NCBI GenBank assembly: GCA_025093555.1
Contig: JAIWNF010000021.1
Coordinates: 496,001 to 560,000, forward strand
Reading direction: 5' to 3'
Length of the DNA stretch: 64,000 bases
Origin: Circinella umbellata
Lineage: Eukaryota; Mucoromycota; Mucoromycetes; Mucorales; Lichtheimiaceae
Of the stretch, positions 61,419 to 64,000 are shown in pieces; within the stretch, counting starts at the first letter, position 1; every line of letters starts with the position of its first letter. A program made the position numbers and the translations under genes. The notes under the pieces are model-generated. The model was not told the origin of the DNA, ran no database searches, and saw nothing but the letters and a program-made list of their open reading frames with translations.

Positions 61419-64000
61419 TTAATGTCGATAATCTAACCAGACACAGACACTGTCAGGACCAACAAGACCACGAATAGTAGATACTAATAGTTCGGTTTCT
61501 ACAGCCAATTGCTCGGCACACATCAAATAAGCACTATAATAGGTATATTCTGGATCTGCCAAACGCTCAGGTAATAAATTGGGTATCAAGCGTGCTTTAT
61601 TTGTTAAGATACGACGTGCTCTGGTGGGTCGTAGCACATAGGGGGGTAAAGGTGTTTTGTTACTCAAAGCATTCGCTCCTAAATAGAATGCCGTCAAAAA
61701 AGAAGATATCTAGATATATAATTTATGATAATTAGAACAACTAATAGTATTTATACTATTATAGAACAAACCAAGTAGAAATATATTTATATATAATTAC
61801 AGCATTTTTTCGTTCTTTCCAAGTACTTCGAACCAATTCAATTCGCCAACGCTCCGGAATCCGTTCCAAGGCATGTTCCATTTCAATCATCAAATTGACA
61901 ATATTATCAATGACTTGTAATATCTGAACATATTTATCTTCTTGAAAAACACCACGTAGAGCAGGCTCGAATCGACTTTGTTCCAACAAGACACGTTGAC
62001 CTTTAATTTGTTTTCGGATTTCAGAAGCGACTCTTTGAAATACTTTCCGGTTGCTGGTGCGAATTTCTCGCTCATGATAGCCATTTTTTAACAATAAGGC
62101 AAGGAAAGAAGAATAAAGTGCCGCAACATCCCCCAAGGTACGAGCGATCCGATGTCGAAGTTCCACGCGACCAGTTCTTGGATAAGGGAACAAACTAACA
62201 ACAACGGCACCAACGACACCAGCAAGACATGTAATTGTACGCTGATATTTTTTTTTAAGAATAAAAAGATAATTAATTTAATAAGTCTGCTGGCCGAAAA
62301 CCGCATCAGAAGCTGTATAAAGAAAGGATGTGAAACGTTACCTCATAAGTCACTTCATACACAGAAACGTCACGACCTAACAATCGATATTGATGTTCAT
62401 AGCCCAAAACTACAACAAAAAAGGAATAGGATGCGATTAGTAAAAAATAAACAAAAATACGCGTGCCGCGTGTAAAAAAATAAGATATCCAATTTTTCTG
62501 TTTATATTTATGTTTTGTTTTTGAGTTGTACAAAAAAAACGACTTGTATGAAAAAAAAAAAAAAATACATAACACAAAAAACTTACTGACAGTTGTTGTA
62601 ATTAAAGCAAAAAGTCCGGTAGCTTTCCAAAACTTGCCATTTAAGTTAAGCAACCACCAAGGCAAATCAAATATAAACATTAATATAACCATGGCTGCGG
62701 CATTTTGTCGGCTGATTTCCCAAATCAATATTGAGCATATAGCACCTAAAAATGTACCAATACTACGAACCATCAATCTATAATAATAAAAAGTTTATTT
62801 AGGTTAGTCAAAAACATAATGGTAGAAGAATAGTGTACATGTGATCTCTTGCATAAAAAAAAAAAAAAGATGCGAGCTTTACCCAAAAAAGTTACTGCCC
62901 ACAGATGGGCCCATCCAGACCAACGCGACAATTGGAGCCCATTGACCACGCACCCGCATATACCAATCAATAGATTCCTCAATAAAGGCGGGTAAAGACA
63001 GTGCTATGACAACTATACAAGCACGTAAGGCAAAAATTGTATCACCTGTATATAAAAACTTTTTCAGAAACATCCATCCTTTATAAAATATTCTTTGTGT
63101 TCGGGTTGTCGGATAAGCTACATCGGGATCGTGGTACATTGTTGGATCGAGTCCTTTAGATATGACAACCGAAGGACGCTTTCTTTTCTTGGGTTTTGAT
63201 AATTGACCACGGACAGGTACTGATAAATGACCTCTTACGTATCTTTTGTGAGGTCTTCTTCGTCGTATACAATTATCCCCATTCTCGTTCACATTCCCAT
63301 TCCCGTTCCTATTCTCATCCTCATCCTCATCAGCATCTGAATACGAGGGTGTTTCCACAGGGGGTGAATCCAAACTTGTCATATTATTTAGAATGGTCGT
63401 CGTCCGTCTTGATAAAGTATGCTGTAAGCTATTGGATGGATGTTGATTTTCAACAATTGTTGCTGGTGGATCTAGTCCAATATCCGCTTCCAGTGCCCGT
63501 TTAGTGAACCACCATTTCCGAATCGAAAGAGTCGGTAACCAAATGCGCCGCCGTTCTCTACGCTGTTGATCCATTTCATAAATAAGAGAAGATAAGGTAT
63601 AGACGCGCTCAGCATACCCACGAAGATTAAATTGAAAATGCAATAACAAGAATAGGATACGTCGTGGGATCGGCTTCTCAGCGTCGTAATGATAAAGTCG
63701 TTCGAGTCCCGTTAATCGGTGTTCATCAAATTTTTGAATGGCTCGGAGTAAAGGTTCCGAAGGATCAGTATGCTTTTCTTCATCTTCTTCCGACGTATGA
63801 AGAGTTCCCTTATACCAAGCAAAGAGTCGGCTAAAAATTGGTTTATTTTGATAACGTGGGTCGACATGTTGTATACGATAAAGCCTTCGGTTGGATGCAT
63901 GGACGGCAAGAGAACAAGCTTGTGATAACTCGTTATAAATAGGACGTACAGTCTTAAGAAGTTGGTCATATTCCCGACGCCAGGTGCTCTTTGTAAAAGT
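61419..64000 (-). CDS. BRE4-like multi-pass membrane protein, N-terminus beyond the right edge
   Basis: Minus strand, five visible exons: 64000(or beyond)-62884, 62777-62587, 62409-62342, 62241-61801 and 61709-61419, about 700 residues seen. The frame is open to base 64000, so the start lies outside. Membrane helices cluster after a soluble N-terminal part: TIFALRACIVVIALSLPAFI, WAPIVALVWMGPSVG, TFLGAICSILIWEI, MVILMFIFDLPWWLL, LFALITTTVS and TITCLAGVVGAVVVSLFPYP. A PYPRTGRVELRHRI junction leads to a C-terminal helical domain ending VGPDSVCVWLDYRH. This order matches the fungal FUSC/ArAE-like proteins that include yeast BRE4, tied to brefeldin A sensitivity and perhaps organic anion transport. 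A long disordered linker with DADEDEDENRNGNGN and a KPKKRKRP basic patch lies before the first helices. Substrate is unknown. Confidence 0.8.

Overview
The window is eukaryotic and reads as a fungal nuclear contig, most likely Mucoromycota and probably Mucorales. Most genes are cut by short AT-rich introns of about 50-150 bp with GTAAGT-like donors and TAG acceptors. The intergenic DNA is very AT-rich and full of homopolymer runs. The gene set fits this placement: a Rhizomucor miehei-type secreted lipase, yapsin-like aspartic proteases, a stand-alone orotate phosphoribosyltransferase and a non-LTR element tail of Mucorales type. Gene models were built by hand from splice sites, and every multi-exon model below keeps frame across all of its junctions.

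Layout. 1-1675 (-) is a Gln/His-rich protein running off the left edge. 1.7-12.0 kb is an accessory, repeat-rich stretch. It holds a short inverted-repeat element, the frameshifted 3' end of a non-LTR retrotransposon, and a 5.9-kb block bracketed by ~290-bp inverted repeats. That block contains a PD-(D/E)XK-like gene (-) and, divergent from it, a broken DDE transposase gene (+). 12.0-13.9 kb is the lipase, 15.7-18.0 kb an adenylate-kinase-like protein, and 19.4-21.3 kb an oxysterol-binding protein. 21.7-23.9 kb (-) is glycerol kinase. A possible 85-aa spliced gene lies at 24.7-25.2 kb, followed by orotate phosphoribosyltransferase.

26.7-36.3 kb is a co-directional housekeeping run: SF3B1, a Ubc6-type E2 enzyme, serine palmitoyltransferase subunit 2 and a small mitochondrial membrane protein. 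38.4-46.2 kb is a tandem array of three aspartic proteases that share one intron position inside the first catalytic motif. 46.8-48.1 kb is an unassigned acidic Ser/Thr-rich protein. 51.9-54.3 kb is the ribosome-biogenesis factor AATF/Bfr2, 54.7-55.5 kb is Got1, and 58.5-60.8 kb is an Ndt80/PhoG-type transcription factor behind a 3-kb upstream region. A BRE4-like multi-pass membrane protein (-) runs off the right edge.

Connections between genes are mostly thematic: lipid handling (lipase, OSBP, glycerol kinase, serine palmitoyltransferase), the ER/Golgi system (Ubc6, Got1) and the secreted or surface proteases. The best candidate for something undescribed is the inverted-repeat-bounded block at 3496-9425, which pairs a nuclease-fold gene with a DDE transposase relic. 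It shows clear signs of decay, so it may be a dead or non-autonomous copy. No tRNA, rRNA or CRISPR array was found by eye.
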